Shown one piece after another: positions 54,531 through 63,346 of a stretch of DNA of 64,000 nucleotides. The notes under the pieces were generated by a model. That model was not told the DNA's origin, did not search any database, and saw nothing but the letters and a program-made list of their open reading frames with translations. Position 1 is the stretch's first letter. Each line of letters begins with the position of its first letter. Source of the stretch: Telmatospirillum sp. (GTDB lineage Bacteria > Pseudomonadota > Alphaproteobacteria > Rhodospirillales > Magnetospirillaceae). A program made the position numbers and the translations under genes. Location of the stretch: NCBI GenBank assembly GCA_031291415.1, contig JARLJB010000290.1, positions 1-64,000 on the forward strand. Reading direction: 5' to 3'.

Positions 54531-55454
54531 GTGAAAAATAACTGGGACCTAATCGATCTGAAAGTGCTGTGCGCGGTTGCCCATCGCTCCAGCTTTACGG
54601 CAGCCGCGTCCGATCTCGGCATTTCCGTGGCCTACGTGACCAAGCGCGTCGCACACCTGGAACAGGTTCTGGGAACGTCCATGTTCCTGCGCACGACCCG
54701 CCGCGTTCACATCACAGCGCAGGGGGAAATCGTCTATTCCTGGGCGCGCAGGGTGCTGGATGCGGCCGAAGAAATGGACCAGGAGGTCGTCCAGTCTCGT
54801 CTATCTCCAGTCGGCACGTTACGACTGAGCACCAGCCTGCGGCTCGGCCGTGTCCATATTTCACACATTCTGGCATTGCTGCGTCGGCAGTATCCCCAAC
54901 TCGATATCTGGTTGGAACTGGTTGATCGTCGCGTTGACCTGATTGCCGAAGGCTTCGACATGGACATTCGCGTTGGCAACATACAGGAACCCCATCTTAT
55001 CGCGCAGCGAATCGCCGCCAGCCCTCGCATCTTGTGCGCGTCGCCAAGCTATATCGAGGAACGGGGCCAACCTAAAACGCTTGCGGAGCTTCCCCTTTAC
55101 GATTGCCTGATGTTTCGCGACCGGGGGCAGTCCTTTGATGTGCTGCATATGGTTGGGCCGAACGGACAGGAAACCATCAAGGTAACCGGTTCGATGGGAT
55201 CGAATCAGGGGGACGTGGTTCGCGACTGGGCCGTGCACGGGCTGGGGATAACGCTTCTATCACGCTGGGATCTTGCCCCCCTGCTACGCGACGGGCAGCT
55301 CAAACGCGTTTTGCCACAGTATGAACAGCCAGCCGATATTTTCGCGGTCATGCCGACCCGGTCCAGCTATTCCGCAAAGCTGCAGATCTGCCTGGAATTT
55401 CTCCGGCAACAGCTCGCGTCGGGTCCTTACGCCTTGGATAGCTATATGGATTGA
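54531..55454 (+). CDS. LysR-family transcriptional regulator (TtdR/DmlR-like group)
   Basis: A 307-residue regulator. The HTH at about residues 7-65 has SSFTAAASDLGISVAYVTKRVAHLE, where a Tyr-Val-Thr-Lys-Arg helix replaces the more usual Ser-Ala-Val-Ser, as in the DmlR/TtdR-like group. The substrate-binding domain spans about 92-300. The GTG start at 54531 lacks a strong ribosome site. It is divergent from the Gfo/Idh and shikimate dehydrogenase-like genes with 123 bp between, the standard layout for a LysR activator of the neighbouring operon. Confidence 0.87.
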   Translation: MKNNWDLIDLKVLCAVAHRSSFTAAASDLGISVAYVTKRVAHLEQVLGTSMFLRTTRRVHITAQGEIVYSWARRVLDAAEEMDQEVVQSRLSPVGTLRLSTSLRLGRVHISHILALLRRQYPQLDIWLELVDRRVDLIAEGFDMDIRVGNIQEPHLIAQRIAASPRILCASPSYIEERGQPKTLAELPLYDCLMFRDRGQSFDVLHMVGPNGQETIKVTGSMGSNQGDVVRDWAVHGLGITLLSRWDLAPLLRDGQLKRVLPQYEQPADIFAVMPTRSSYSAKLQICLEFLRQQLASGPYALDSYMD

Positions 55455-55500
55455 CGCGCGCTATTTGATGAAAATTTCATGGTCGGTTCACGGGAAGCGG

Positions 55501-55545
55501 TCCGACACCAGCGAACAGATTGAATCGACGTTCGCTGGTGTCGGA
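55501..55545. terminator. Bidirectional 15-bp-stem terminator
   Basis: TCCGACACCAGCGAA (55501-55515) and TTCGCTGGTGTCGGA (55531-55545) pair perfectly between the ends of the convergent LysR and M13 peptidase genes. Confidence 0.65.
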
Positions 55546-55553
55546 GCATGGGG

Positions 55554-57581
55554 TTACCAGACTTTGCAGGGTTCTTTGCGGACCATCGGATCGGTCGGCT
55601 TGCAACCGAACGCCCGTGCGAATTCCGGCATATTCGAAAGCGTTCCGTTAACACGGTATTCGCTCAGCGAATGCGGATCGGTTTGCGCCTGCAGACGTCT
55701 CACCTCCGGACGAGCGGACTCGCACCAGACTCTGGCCATGCCAAGGAAGAAGCGCTGTTCTTGCGTCCAGCCGTCGATCTTTCCGACCTTCTTGCCCGCC
55801 AGATACTTCTCAAGCGCCCAATAAGCGATACGGGCCCCGCCATTGTCGGCGGTGTTCTCGCCAAGCGTCAAATTGCCATTCTGCTTCACGTCGCCGTCGG
55901 CGGCATAAGAACCGTACTGATCGACCAGGCACTGGCTCTTTGCCCCGAACCGCTTGGCGTCCTCTTTCGTCCACCAATCGGCCAGATTGCCTTTGCCGTC
56001 GTACTGACGGCCCTCGTCATCGAAACCATGCGTCATCTCATGGCCGATCACCATGCCGATGGCACCGAAATTCAGACCATCGTCGGCATCCTTGTCGAAG
56101 AACGGGAACTGCAAAATTCCGGCCGGGAAGTTGATGTCATTGGTCTCGGCGGAGTAATAGGCATTGACGGTCGGCGGCGTCATCTCCCATTCGCTGCGAT
56201 CGACCACCGTCCCGATCTTGTGCAGATCGCGCTTCGTCTCGAACGTATTGGCCCGCCAATAGTTGCCAAGGGCATCGTCGCGCGTGATCGAGACCGACGA
56301 ATAGTCGCGCCAATGGTCGGGGTAGCCGATTTTCGAAGCCATCATCGCCAATTTGGCTTGCGCCTTGGCCCGTGTCGCCGGCGCCATCCACTCGACTTTC
56401 GCAAGAATCCGTCCGAAGGAGTCATGCACGGCCGCGACCAGGTCCCCCGTCCGCTTCTTGGCGTCCGGCGGATAATATTTCGCGACGAAAAGCTGTCCCA
56501 GATTCTCGCCCAGGGCATGATCGGTCATCTGCACACAGCGCTTCCACCGTGGCTGCAGAACTGGCTGTCCGGAAAGCGTGCGGCCATAAAAATCGAAGTT
56601 TTCGTCGACGAAGGCCTTCGGCAGCAACCGCGCCGACGAATGCAAGACATGCCATTTGAGATAGCTTTTGATGTCGTCCAGTGACGCGGCGGCAACAATT
56701 CCACCGATTTTTGCGAGATAATCCGACGACTGATCATTGATCCGCTCGAAGGCCGGCGCGCCCAGTTCCCGGGCATAGCCGGTCCAATCGAATCCCTGCG
56801 CCTCTCCGGAAAACTGAACGAAGGCCATCGGCTTGTTGACCTTTTGCGGATCACGCCTGGCCACTCTGTCCAGAGAGACCCCGGCCATTGCCGTTTCCAG
56901 AGCCATGACCGCCTTGGCCTGGCTAGCCGCCGCTTCTGGCTGTTCCCCGGCCAGAACGAACATGTGCTCGACGTGCGTCACATAGGCTTCGCGTTGGTGA
57001 GCGGCCTTTTCGTCTTTACGGAAATAAAAATCACGATCGGGCAAACCGAGACCATCCTGATCGGCACCGGCAATATAGTGCTCCGAATCATCGGGATCAT
57101 GTGCGCTGCCGAACGCGAAGAAGGCGCCGACCCCCTGGCCGTGCAGGGCAGCCAGCAGGGGGACAAGATCCTGTCGGCCGGTCAGACCATCGATTTTGTC
57201 GAGCACCGGCTTGATCGCCCCGGCGCCCTTGGCATCGATGCCGGCCTCATCCATGCACGAGGCATAGAAATCACCGACCCGCTTGGCTTCCGGCGTGGCG
57301 TCGGTGCCAACACCCTCAAGGAGTTCCCGCATCTTGGCCAGATTGGCTTCCCGCAGCTCTTGGAACTGCCCCCAGCGGGACTGGTCTTCAGGAATCGGAT
57401 TGGCCGCCTGCCAGTTTTTGCATACATATTGGTAAAAGTCGTTGCACGGCCCGATCGCGGGATCGACCATTTCCTTCAGACTCATCGGTCTGGACATCAG
57501 CGCTGGATCGGCCCAGGCAGACGCGCTCAATCCAACGGACGCGCATGCCATGACCGCCACCAGACAACAACGTATCTTCAT
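55554..57581 (-). CDS. Secreted M13-family zinc metallopeptidase (neprilysin/PepO-like)
   Basis: A 675-residue exported peptidase. A signal peptide of about 24 residues ends SASAWA. The mature protein has the M13 N-domain start (DFYQYVCKNW). The catalytic part has NAYYSAETNDINFPAGILQ, the zinc motif HEMTH (514-518) in GHEMTHGFDDEGRQYD, and the third ligand Glu575 in ENTADNGG. It ends CKVW, the usual M13 C-terminus. The start at 57581 begins the signal peptide with an AGGA-like site upstream. It would cut small peptides in the periplasm or outside. No functional link to neighbours is visible. Confidence 0.9.
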   Translation of the reverse strand: MKIRCCLVAVMACASVGLSASAWADPALMSRPMSLKEMVDPAIGPCNDFYQYVCKNWQAANPIPEDQSRWGQFQELREANLAKMRELLEGVGTDATPEAKRVGDFYASCMDEAGIDAKGAGAIKPVLDKIDGLTGRQDLVPLLAALHGQGVGAFFAFGSAHDPDDSEHYIAGADQDGLGLPDRDFYFRKDEKAAHQREAYVTHVEHMFVLAGEQPEAAASQAKAVMALETAMAGVSLDRVARRDPQKVNKPMAFVQFSGEAQGFDWTGYARELGAPAFERINDQSSDYLAKIGGIVAAASLDDIKSYLKWHVLHSSARLLPKAFVDENFDFYGRTLSGQPVLQPRWKRCVQMTDHALGENLGQLFVAKYYPPDAKKRTGDLVAAVHDSFGRILAKVEWMAPATRAKAQAKLAMMASKIGYPDHWRDYSSVSITRDDALGNYWRANTFETKRDLHKIGTVVDRSEWEMTPPTVNAYYSAETNDINFPAGILQFPFFDKDADDGLNFGAIGMVIGHEMTHGFDDEGRQYDGKGNLADWWTKEDAKRFGAKSQCLVDQYGSYAADGDVKQNGNLTLGENTADNGGARIAYWALEKYLAGKKVGKIDGWTQEQRFFLGMARVWCESARPEVRRLQAQTDPHSLSEYRVNGTLSNMPEFARAFGCKPTDPMVRKEPCKVW

Positions 57582-57746
57582 TCCTATTCCTTCTCGAGTT
57601 CTCACCTGTCAGGTGATGCGGAAGAGACGCCTACTTTGCCGCAAGGGAGATTTCCTCCGGCCGTCCAGAGGCGAAAATGATTGGGCCGCAGTATGTGAAG
57701 ACTCGACTGACTTGCCAAGAGGCAGAGCTACGAGAGGATGACTGAT

Positions 57747-57782
57747 ACCAACGGCAATAAGTTGTGATTTATTGCCGTTGGT
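57747..57782. repeat. Perfect 14-bp inverted repeat
   Basis: ACCAACGGCAATAA (57747-57760), eight bases, TTATTGCCGTTGGT (57769-57782). It lies 165 bp from the peptidase start and 174 bp before the aldolase gene. It may be an operator or a mobile intergenic palindrome. Confidence 0.55.
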
Positions 57783-57852
57783 CGGCTGCAAGTGCAGCCG
57801 CGCCGCCGATGCGGCGGAAGCCAAGGCGGACGGAGGTCCGCCGCCCGGCTGA

Positions 57853-57916
57853 GGGGCCGAAGATGTGTATGCATTTTCGGCACTTGGTATGACACCAAGT
57901 TGCGATGATCGGCCCC
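57853..57916 (+). promoter_or_regulatory. Possible structured 5' leader of the aldolase gene
   Basis: GGGGCCG (57853-57859) can pair with CGGCCCC (57910-57916), closing a domain with an ACTTGGT/ACCAAGT hairpin (57882-57900). Bases CCGAA (57857-57861) can alternatively pair with TTCGG (57876-57880), which would exclude the outer helix. Two competing folds are what a switch would need, but no known riboswitch class is recognised. Confidence 0.3.
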
Positions 57917-57956
57917 GGTCAGCGGACATCGGTATGAAAAGCAAGGAAATGAAACA

Positions 57957-59003
57957 ATGATCGAACAGCCCCACGACGACCACTTTCCCCGGCATTTGGC
58001 CAGCGACAATTTCGCCGGCATTCACCCATTGGTGCTGGCGCACATCGCGGCCTGCAACCGGGGGCACGCCATGGCCTATGGCGACGATCCAATCACGGCG
58101 CGCGTCGGACAGGCCTTCGACCAGCTGTTCGGCACCCAAGTGACCAGTCATCTCGTGTTCAACGGAACGGCGGCCAATGTCCTGGCGCTGTCGGCTTTCG
58201 CCAGGTCGTTCGGCTCGGTTGTCTGCTCCGACTTTGCCCACCTCATCAATGACGAAAGCACGGCGCCCGAACGAATCCTCGGCATGCGGCTCATCGGGCT
58301 GAGCAGCCGCAATGGCAAAATCGATCCGTCGGCTCTGATCGAAGAATTGCGCCGCGGCCACGGCGTGCACCACCCAACACCGGTCGCCTTGTCGCTCACA
58401 CAACCGACCGAAGTCGGCACTGTTTACAGCCCTGACGAAATCCGCAATCTCGCCGACATTGCCCACGCGCATGGCATGGGAGTCCATGTCGACGGCGCCC
58501 GCCTGGGCACGGCCGTGGCGTCATTGGGCGTCTCAGTGCCACAAATGCTGGTCGAAACAGGTGTCGACGTAGTGAGTTTCGGCGGGACCAAACAAGGCAT
58601 CATGTGCGGCGAAGCCGTGATTTTCCTCAAGCCGGGCCTCGGCGCCGACTTCCCCCATTGGCAAAAACATGGCCTGCAGCTGGCGTCAAAAATGCGTTTC
58701 CTGGCCGCGCAATTCGAAGCTCTGCTGACGGATGATCTCTGGGTGGAAAACGGTCGACACGCCAACGCAATGGCCCGAAAGCTTCGCGACGCCGTGTCGG
58801 GAATGCCGATGGTCGAAATCGCCTTTCCGGTCGAATCGAACGCCGTTTTCGCCCGTATTCCCCAAGACGCCCTCGACACTTTGCAGCGTCACACCTTCTT
58901 TTGGCCATGGAACGGATTGGTCCGCTGGATGTGCGCCTTCGACACCACCCCCGAAGATATCGAGAGTTTTGCTGCCGCTTTGGCAACACTCGCCCGTCGC
59001 TGA
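57957..59003 (+). CDS. ltaE: Low-specificity L-threonine aldolase / beta-eliminating lyase
   Basis: A 348-residue PLP enzyme of fold type I that would split L-threonine/allo-threonine into glycine and acetaldehyde. N-terminal LASDNFAGIHPLVL and MAYGDDPITARV segments are conserved. HVDGARLGTAVA near 177-188 holds the PLP-pyridine Asp, and Lys212 in SFGGTKQG forms the Schiff base. It ends convergent with the thioesterase gene, 22 bp apart. The subfamily includes phenylserine aldolases, so the natural substrate is not fixed. Confidence 0.85.
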   Translation: MIEQPHDDHFPRHLASDNFAGIHPLVLAHIAACNRGHAMAYGDDPITARVGQAFDQLFGTQVTSHLVFNGTAANVLALSAFARSFGSVVCSDFAHLINDESTAPERILGMRLIGLSSRNGKIDPSALIEELRRGHGVHHPTPVALSLTQPTEVGTVYSPDEIRNLADIAHAHGMGVHVDGARLGTAVASLGVSVPQMLVETGVDVVSFGGTKQGIMCGEAVIFLKPGLGADFPHWQKHGLQLASKMRFLAAQFEALLTDDLWVENGRHANAMARKLRDAVSGMPMVEIAFPVESNAVFARIPQDALDTLQRHTFFWPWNGLVRWMCAFDTTPEDIESFAAALATLARR

Positions 59004-59025
59004 TCGAACGGGCCCCGGATGGAAC

Positions 59026-59421
59026 TCAAGGGGCGTCGGGATTGGCAGGCACCGGCCGAGGCCTGCCGTCGGAGCCGAGAGCCACATAGGTGAACGTCCC
59101 CTTGGTCGCTCTGACCTGAGAACCGCCTTCGCGGCGACGAACCCAGACCTCGATCAGATAGGTCATCGATGTCCGCCCGATTCTCACCTCGGTACAATAA
59201 CAGGACAGTTCATCGCCCATGCGAAGAGGGGTATGAAACTGCATAGCCTCAATACCGACCGTCGTCACCCGCCCGCCGGACCGCCAGCGGGCGGCAATAC
59301 CACCAGCAAGATCCATCTGCGATACCAGCCAACCACCGAAGACGTCACCTTCGTAATTCAGGTCATTCGGCATAGCGATCGTGCGAATAGTCAAAAGTCC
59401 GGAAGGTTCTTGTTCGGACAT
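59026..59421 (-). CDS. Acyl-CoA thioesterase, hotdog fold (YciA-like)
   Basis: A 131-residue hotdog-fold thioesterase that would release free acids from acyl-CoA. The NDLNYEGDVFGGWLVSQMDLAGGIAA segment is the conserved acyl-CoA thioester hydrolase motif, with the catalytic Asp in the GGWL...MD helix. A beta strand VGIEAMQFHTPLRMGDEL and a C-terminal strand with ATKGTFTYVA follow. It is convergent with the aldolase gene and divergent from parE. Confidence 0.85.
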   Translation of the reverse strand: MSEQEPSGLLTIRTIAMPNDLNYEGDVFGGWLVSQMDLAGGIAARWRSGGRVTTVGIEAMQFHTPLRMGDELSCYCTEVRIGRTSMTYLIEVWVRRREGGSQVRATKGTFTYVALGSDGRPRPVPANPDAP

Positions 59422-59516
59422 TTAGTTTAATTCCCCTCTCTACATATAGTAGCAATCAATCATTAACGCCACAGGATGCGCTTGCCGCCCGCCCGAGGCG
59501 CCCCTATAATGCCGCC

Positions 59517-61502
59517 ATGCCAGATTTGTTCCAACAACTCCCCCCCAAGACCACCGATTATTCGGCCAAGGATATCGAGGTCCTTGAGGGACTGGAGCCT
59601 GTGCGTCGGCGCCCCGGCATGTATATCGGCGGCACCGACGACAAAGCCCTTCACCATCTCGTCGCCGAGGTGCTCGACAATGCCATGGACGAGGCCGTCG
59701 CCGGCCATGCCAGTTGGATCGACCTGGAACTAAAGGTCGACGGCACGGTAGTCGTCCGCGACAATGGTCGCGGCATTCCCGTCGACCCACATCCAAAATA
59801 TCCGGACAAGTCCGCACTCGAAGTCATTCTGACCATGCTGCATTCCGGTGGCAAGTTCGGTGGTAGCGCCTACAAGGTATCAGGCGGATTACATGGCGTC
59901 GGTATTTCGGTGGTCAATGCCCTGTCCGACAGATTAACCGTCGATGTCGCCCGCGACCGCCAGTTGTGGACCCAGAGCTACTCCCGCGGGGCGCCTTTGG
60001 GGCCGCTCACCCCGGTCGGGCCGGTGCAGAACCGCCGCGGTACCACGGTGACATTCCATCCCGATGGCGAGATCTTCGGCGGCCGCGCGCAATTGCGGCC
60101 GGGTCCGCTTTACCGCATGGCCCGCTCGAAGGCTTATCTTTTCCGCGGCGTCGAAATCCGCTGGTCCTGTGACCCTCTGCTGCTGAAGGAGGGCGATGTC
60201 ACGCCAGCCAAGGAGGTCCTGAACTTCCCGAACGGCCTTCGGGATTTTCTTGACTCGATGCTGGTCGCACGGCCACTGATCGGCGAGCAGGCCTTTTCCG
60301 GATCGGCCACCTTCCCGGACGACATGGGTGAGCTGGAATGGGCCATCGCCTGGCCCGAGGACGAAGACGGATTTTCCAATTCCTTCTGCAACACGATCCC
60401 GACGCCGGAAGGCGGAAGCCATGACCTCGGTCTGCGCAATGCCCTGACCCGCGGCTTGCGGCAATATGGCGAGATGACCGCCAACCGGCGCGCCACCCAA
60501 ATCACCGCCGATGATGTTCTGGGAGGAGCCTGCGTGGTCCTTTCCGTCTTCATCCGCGAACCGCAGTTCCAAGGACAGACCAAGGAAAAGCTGTCGTCTC
60601 CGGAAGCGACACGGCTGGTCGAAAACAGCATCAAGGACCATTTCGACCATTGGCTCTCCGGCGATACGACGCTTGGCAAGGCTCTGCTCGACCGGATGAT
60701 CGATCGGGCCGAAGAGCGGCTGAAAAAGAAGCAGGCCAAGGAGCTTTCCCGCAAGACCGCGACCAAGCGTCTGCGCCTGCCTGGCAAACTGACCGATTGT
60801 TCGCGCAGCGTTGCTCAAGGGTCGGAACTGTTCCTGGTCGAGGGCGACTCGGCCGGCGGTTCCGCCAAACAGGGCCGAAGCCGTGAAACCCAGGCGGTTC
60901 TGCCGCTGCGCGGTAAAATTCTCAACGTCGCCTCGGCCAGCGCCGACAAGATGCGGGCCAATCAGGAAATCCGCGATCTGATCGAGGCTCTGGGCTGCGG
61001 GATTCGCGACAATTTCGACGAAGACAAGCTTCGCTACGAAAAAATCATCATCATGACCGATGCCGACGTCGATGGAGCGCATATCGCATCGCTTTTGATG
61101 ACTTTTTTCTACCAGGAAATGCCGGGGCTCGTCGAAAACGGCCATCTTTTTCTCGCCTGCCCGCCGCTCTACCGCATCAGTCAGGGCCAGAACTCGGTCT
61201 ATGCCCGCGACGACGCCCACAAGGATAGTCTGATGACGACGACCTTTGCCGGCAAAAAGGTCGAAATCAGCCGGTTCAAAGGTTTGGGCGAAATGCCGCC
61301 GCACCAGCTCAAAGAAACCACCATGGACCCCAAGACGCGTCAGCTTCTCCGCGTCGTCGTGCCGCGCGGACTATCCGAAGAAGCCCGCGAGGAGGCCAAG
61401 GAAACCCAGCGTCTCGTCGATAGCCTGATGGGGAAACGTCCAGAACTGCGCTTCCAGTTCATTCAGGAAAGGGCAAAATTCGTTCGCGACCTGGACGTCT
61501 AG
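59517..61502 (+). CDS. parE: DNA topoisomerase IV subunit B
   Basis: A 661-residue type IIA topoisomerase ATPase subunit, which with ParC unlinks daughter chromosomes. The GHKL ATPase domain has Glu/Asn in EVLDNAMDEAVAG, DNGRGIP and the GGLHGVGISVVNALS lid. The transducer domain follows. The TOPRIM metal motifs are EGDSAGGSAKQGR and DADVDGAHIASL, and the C-terminal RFKGLGEMPP is conserved. Length and the LFLVEGDSAGG context fit ParE, not the longer GyrB. A short terminator lies right after the stop. Confidence 0.9.
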   Translation: MPDLFQQLPPKTTDYSAKDIEVLEGLEPVRRRPGMYIGGTDDKALHHLVAEVLDNAMDEAVAGHASWIDLELKVDGTVVVRDNGRGIPVDPHPKYPDKSALEVILTMLHSGGKFGGSAYKVSGGLHGVGISVVNALSDRLTVDVARDRQLWTQSYSRGAPLGPLTPVGPVQNRRGTTVTFHPDGEIFGGRAQLRPGPLYRMARSKAYLFRGVEIRWSCDPLLLKEGDVTPAKEVLNFPNGLRDFLDSMLVARPLIGEQAFSGSATFPDDMGELEWAIAWPEDEDGFSNSFCNTIPTPEGGSHDLGLRNALTRGLRQYGEMTANRRATQITADDVLGGACVVLSVFIREPQFQGQTKEKLSSPEATRLVENSIKDHFDHWLSGDTTLGKALLDRMIDRAEERLKKKQAKELSRKTATKRLRLPGKLTDCSRSVAQGSELFLVEGDSAGGSAKQGRSRETQAVLPLRGKILNVASASADKMRANQEIRDLIEALGCGIRDNFDEDKLRYEKIIIMTDADVDGAHIASLLMTFFYQEMPGLVENGHLFLACPPLYRISQGQNSVYARDDAHKDSLMTTTFAGKKVEISRFKGLGEMPPHQLKETTMDPKTRQLLRVVVPRGLSEEAREEAKETQRLVDSLMGKRPELRFQFIQERAKFVRDLDV

Positions 61503-61504
61503 AG

Positions 61505-61518
61505 TCCCCATCTGGGGA
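61505..61518 (+). terminator. Short terminator after parE
   Basis: TCCCCA (61505-61510), TC, TGGGGA (61513-61518), followed by TATTTTCC, immediately after the parE stop. Confidence 0.5.
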
Positions 61519-61589
61519 TATTTTCCGATTGATAACTAATGCAGTAATGGCCTGTCCCCACCGGATATTGCGAGGGAAGGCAGGCCATC

Positions 61590-63278
61590 ATGAACTATTT
61601 CAGCAATCTGAAGATACCCACGAAGCTCTTTGCTTCATTCGTCGCATTGGTTCTGGTCATGCTGGTCAATGCGGCCATCTCACTCTCCCAGATGTCGTCG
61701 ATGAACACGGCGACGCTGGACATCACCACCAATTGGATGCCCAGCGTCACGACATTGGATCGGATCGAGTTGGGTTTATCGGAACATCGGCGTTGGGAAC
61801 TGCGCCATCTTCTAGCCGTTGATCAGAACAACGCCGCGGAAGCCGAGCAGAAAATTACGGAGGTCCGAGGCCGTATCGCCGATCTACAAAAAAAATACGA
61901 AAAGATGATCGCTTCGCCGGAAGAGCAGGCGCTCTACGACAATTTCAGCAAGCAGCTCGACGCAGTCTATGTCGTCAGCAACAAGCAACTGGCACTGTTC
62001 CGCGATGGGCAGCACGACCAGGCGACGGCACTTGCGAAGTCGGAGGGAAGCGCCCTCTTTGAAGCCGCATTGGAGACCATCGGAAAAGACGTCGCGCTCA
62101 ATGCCAAGGGAGCCCAGGACGCCAACCGTGTCCAGGAGACCAGCTACGTCACGGCGCGAATCACCACTGTCTCGCTGTTCGGCGTCGCCCTGCTGCTGAC
62201 GGTCATTCTCGGTCTGGCGCTACGCAATGCCATCGCCCGGCCGATCACCGCCATGACCGATGCCATGAAGCGTCTGGCCGAGGGCAATAAACAGATCGAC
62301 ATTCCGGCCCGTGGACGCCATGACGAAATCGGGCTGATGGCCGAGGCTGTCGAAGTCTTCAAGGAAAACGCCATCCGTGCCGACCGCCTGACTGCCGAGC
62401 AGGCCACGGCGCAGGCCGCCCGCGAAGCGCGCGCCAAGGCTATCGAACAATTGACCCACGGATTTGACAGCGATGTCTCAAGCGTGCTGACCGTCGTTTC
62501 CGGAGCCTTGACCGAATTGGAGGCGACCGCCCAGGCCATGTCGGCAAATTCGCAGCAGACCAGCCGGCAGGCCAATACGGTGGCGGCCGCCACCGAGGAA
62601 GCCTCGGCGAGCGTCCAAACGGTCGCCTCGGCCTCAGAACAGTTGGCCTCCTCGATCGCCGAAATCGCCCGCCAGGTCGAACAATCCAACCATATTTCCC
62701 ACACGGCGTCGGAAGAGGCCAATCGCACCAACGACACCGTCCGCGGACTGGCGGAAAGCTCGGCACGCATTGGCGACGTGATCAAACTGATCAACGACAT
62801 CGCCAGCCAGACCAACCTGTTGGCCTTGAACGCCACCATCGAGGCGGCTCGGGCGGGCGACGCCGGCAAGGGCTTTGCCGTGGTCGCCGGAGAGGTGAAG
62901 CATCTGGCCAATCAGACCGCCAAGGCGACCGAGGAGATCAGCACGCAGATCAATGCCGTTCAGTCAGCCACCAAAGACGCTGTTTCGGCGATCGGCGCCA
63001 TCGTCAGCCGGATCGATGAGATCAACCAGATCGCGTCGGCCATCGCCTCGGCCGTTGAGGAGCAGTCGGCAGCCACCGCCGAAATCGCCCGCAACGTCCA
63101 ACAGGCAGCCCAGGGAACGCAGGAGGTCTCGTCCAACATCGGTTCCGTGACCCAGGCCGCGTCGGAAACCGGTTCGGCTGCCGGCGAGGTCCTTTCGGCC
63201 TCCCAATCGCTGGCCCGCGAGACGACCGATCTCAAAGACACGGTCGCCACTTTCCTGGCCAACGTCCGCGCCGCCTGA
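61590..63278 (+). CDS. Methyl-accepting chemotaxis protein (4HB sensor)
   Basis: A 562-residue chemoreceptor. Membrane helix 1 is about residues 12-32, a four-helix-bundle-type periplasmic domain runs to about 190, and helix 2 is about 192-213. HAMP and the methyl-accepting domain follow, with the tip [21 protein letters not shown]. The ligand is unknown. The signalling half is a close paralog of that in the receptor at 50.2 kb, but the sensor half is unrelated and shorter. No shared-motif promoter lies upstream, and it follows parE by 87 bp. Confidence 0.9.
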   Translation: MNYFSNLKIPTKLFASFVALVLVMLVNAAISLSQMSSMNTATLDITTNWMPSVTTLDRIELGLSEHRRWELRHLLAVDQNNAAEAEQKITEVRGRIADLQKKYEKMIASPEEQALYDNFSKQLDAVYVVSNKQLALFRDGQHDQATALAKSEGSALFEAALETIGKDVALNAKGAQDANRVQETSYVTARITTVSLFGVALLLTVILGLALRNAIARPITAMTDAMKRLAEGNKQIDIPARGRHDEIGLMAEAVEVFKENAIRADRLTAEQATAQAAREARAKAIEQLTHGFDSDVSSVLTVVSGALTELEATAQAMSANSQQTSRQANTVAAATEEASASVQTVASASEQLASSIAEIARQVEQSNHISHTASEEANRTNDTVRGLAESSARIGDVIKLINDIASQTNLLALNATIEAARAGDAGKGFAVVAGEVKHLANQTAKATEEISTQINAVQSATKDAVSAIGAIVSRIDEINQIASAIASAVEEQSAATAEIARNVQQAAQGTQEVSSNIGSVTQAASETGSAAGEVLSASQSLARETTDLKDTVATFLANVRAA

Positions 63279-63308
63279 CACTCGCCCTGCCCGTCTCGCT
63301 GCACAGAG

Positions 63309-63341
63309 AAAGGCGTTCTTCCCATCGGAAGAACGCCTTTT
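63309..63341. terminator. Bidirectional intrinsic terminator
   Basis: AAAGGCGTTCTTCC (63309-63322), loop CATC, GGAAGAACGCCTTT (63327-63340), giving a T-run on both strands. It separates the convergent chemoreceptor and phosphate permease genes. Confidence 0.88.
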
Positions 63342-63346
63342 ACGGT

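Larger units (their letters stand above)
57582..57956. other. Structured intergenic region
   Basis: About 375 bases between the peptidase start and the divergent threonine aldolase gene. It holds a perfect 14-bp hairpin and a possible structured leader, listed separately. No coding sequence recognised. Confidence 0.5.
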
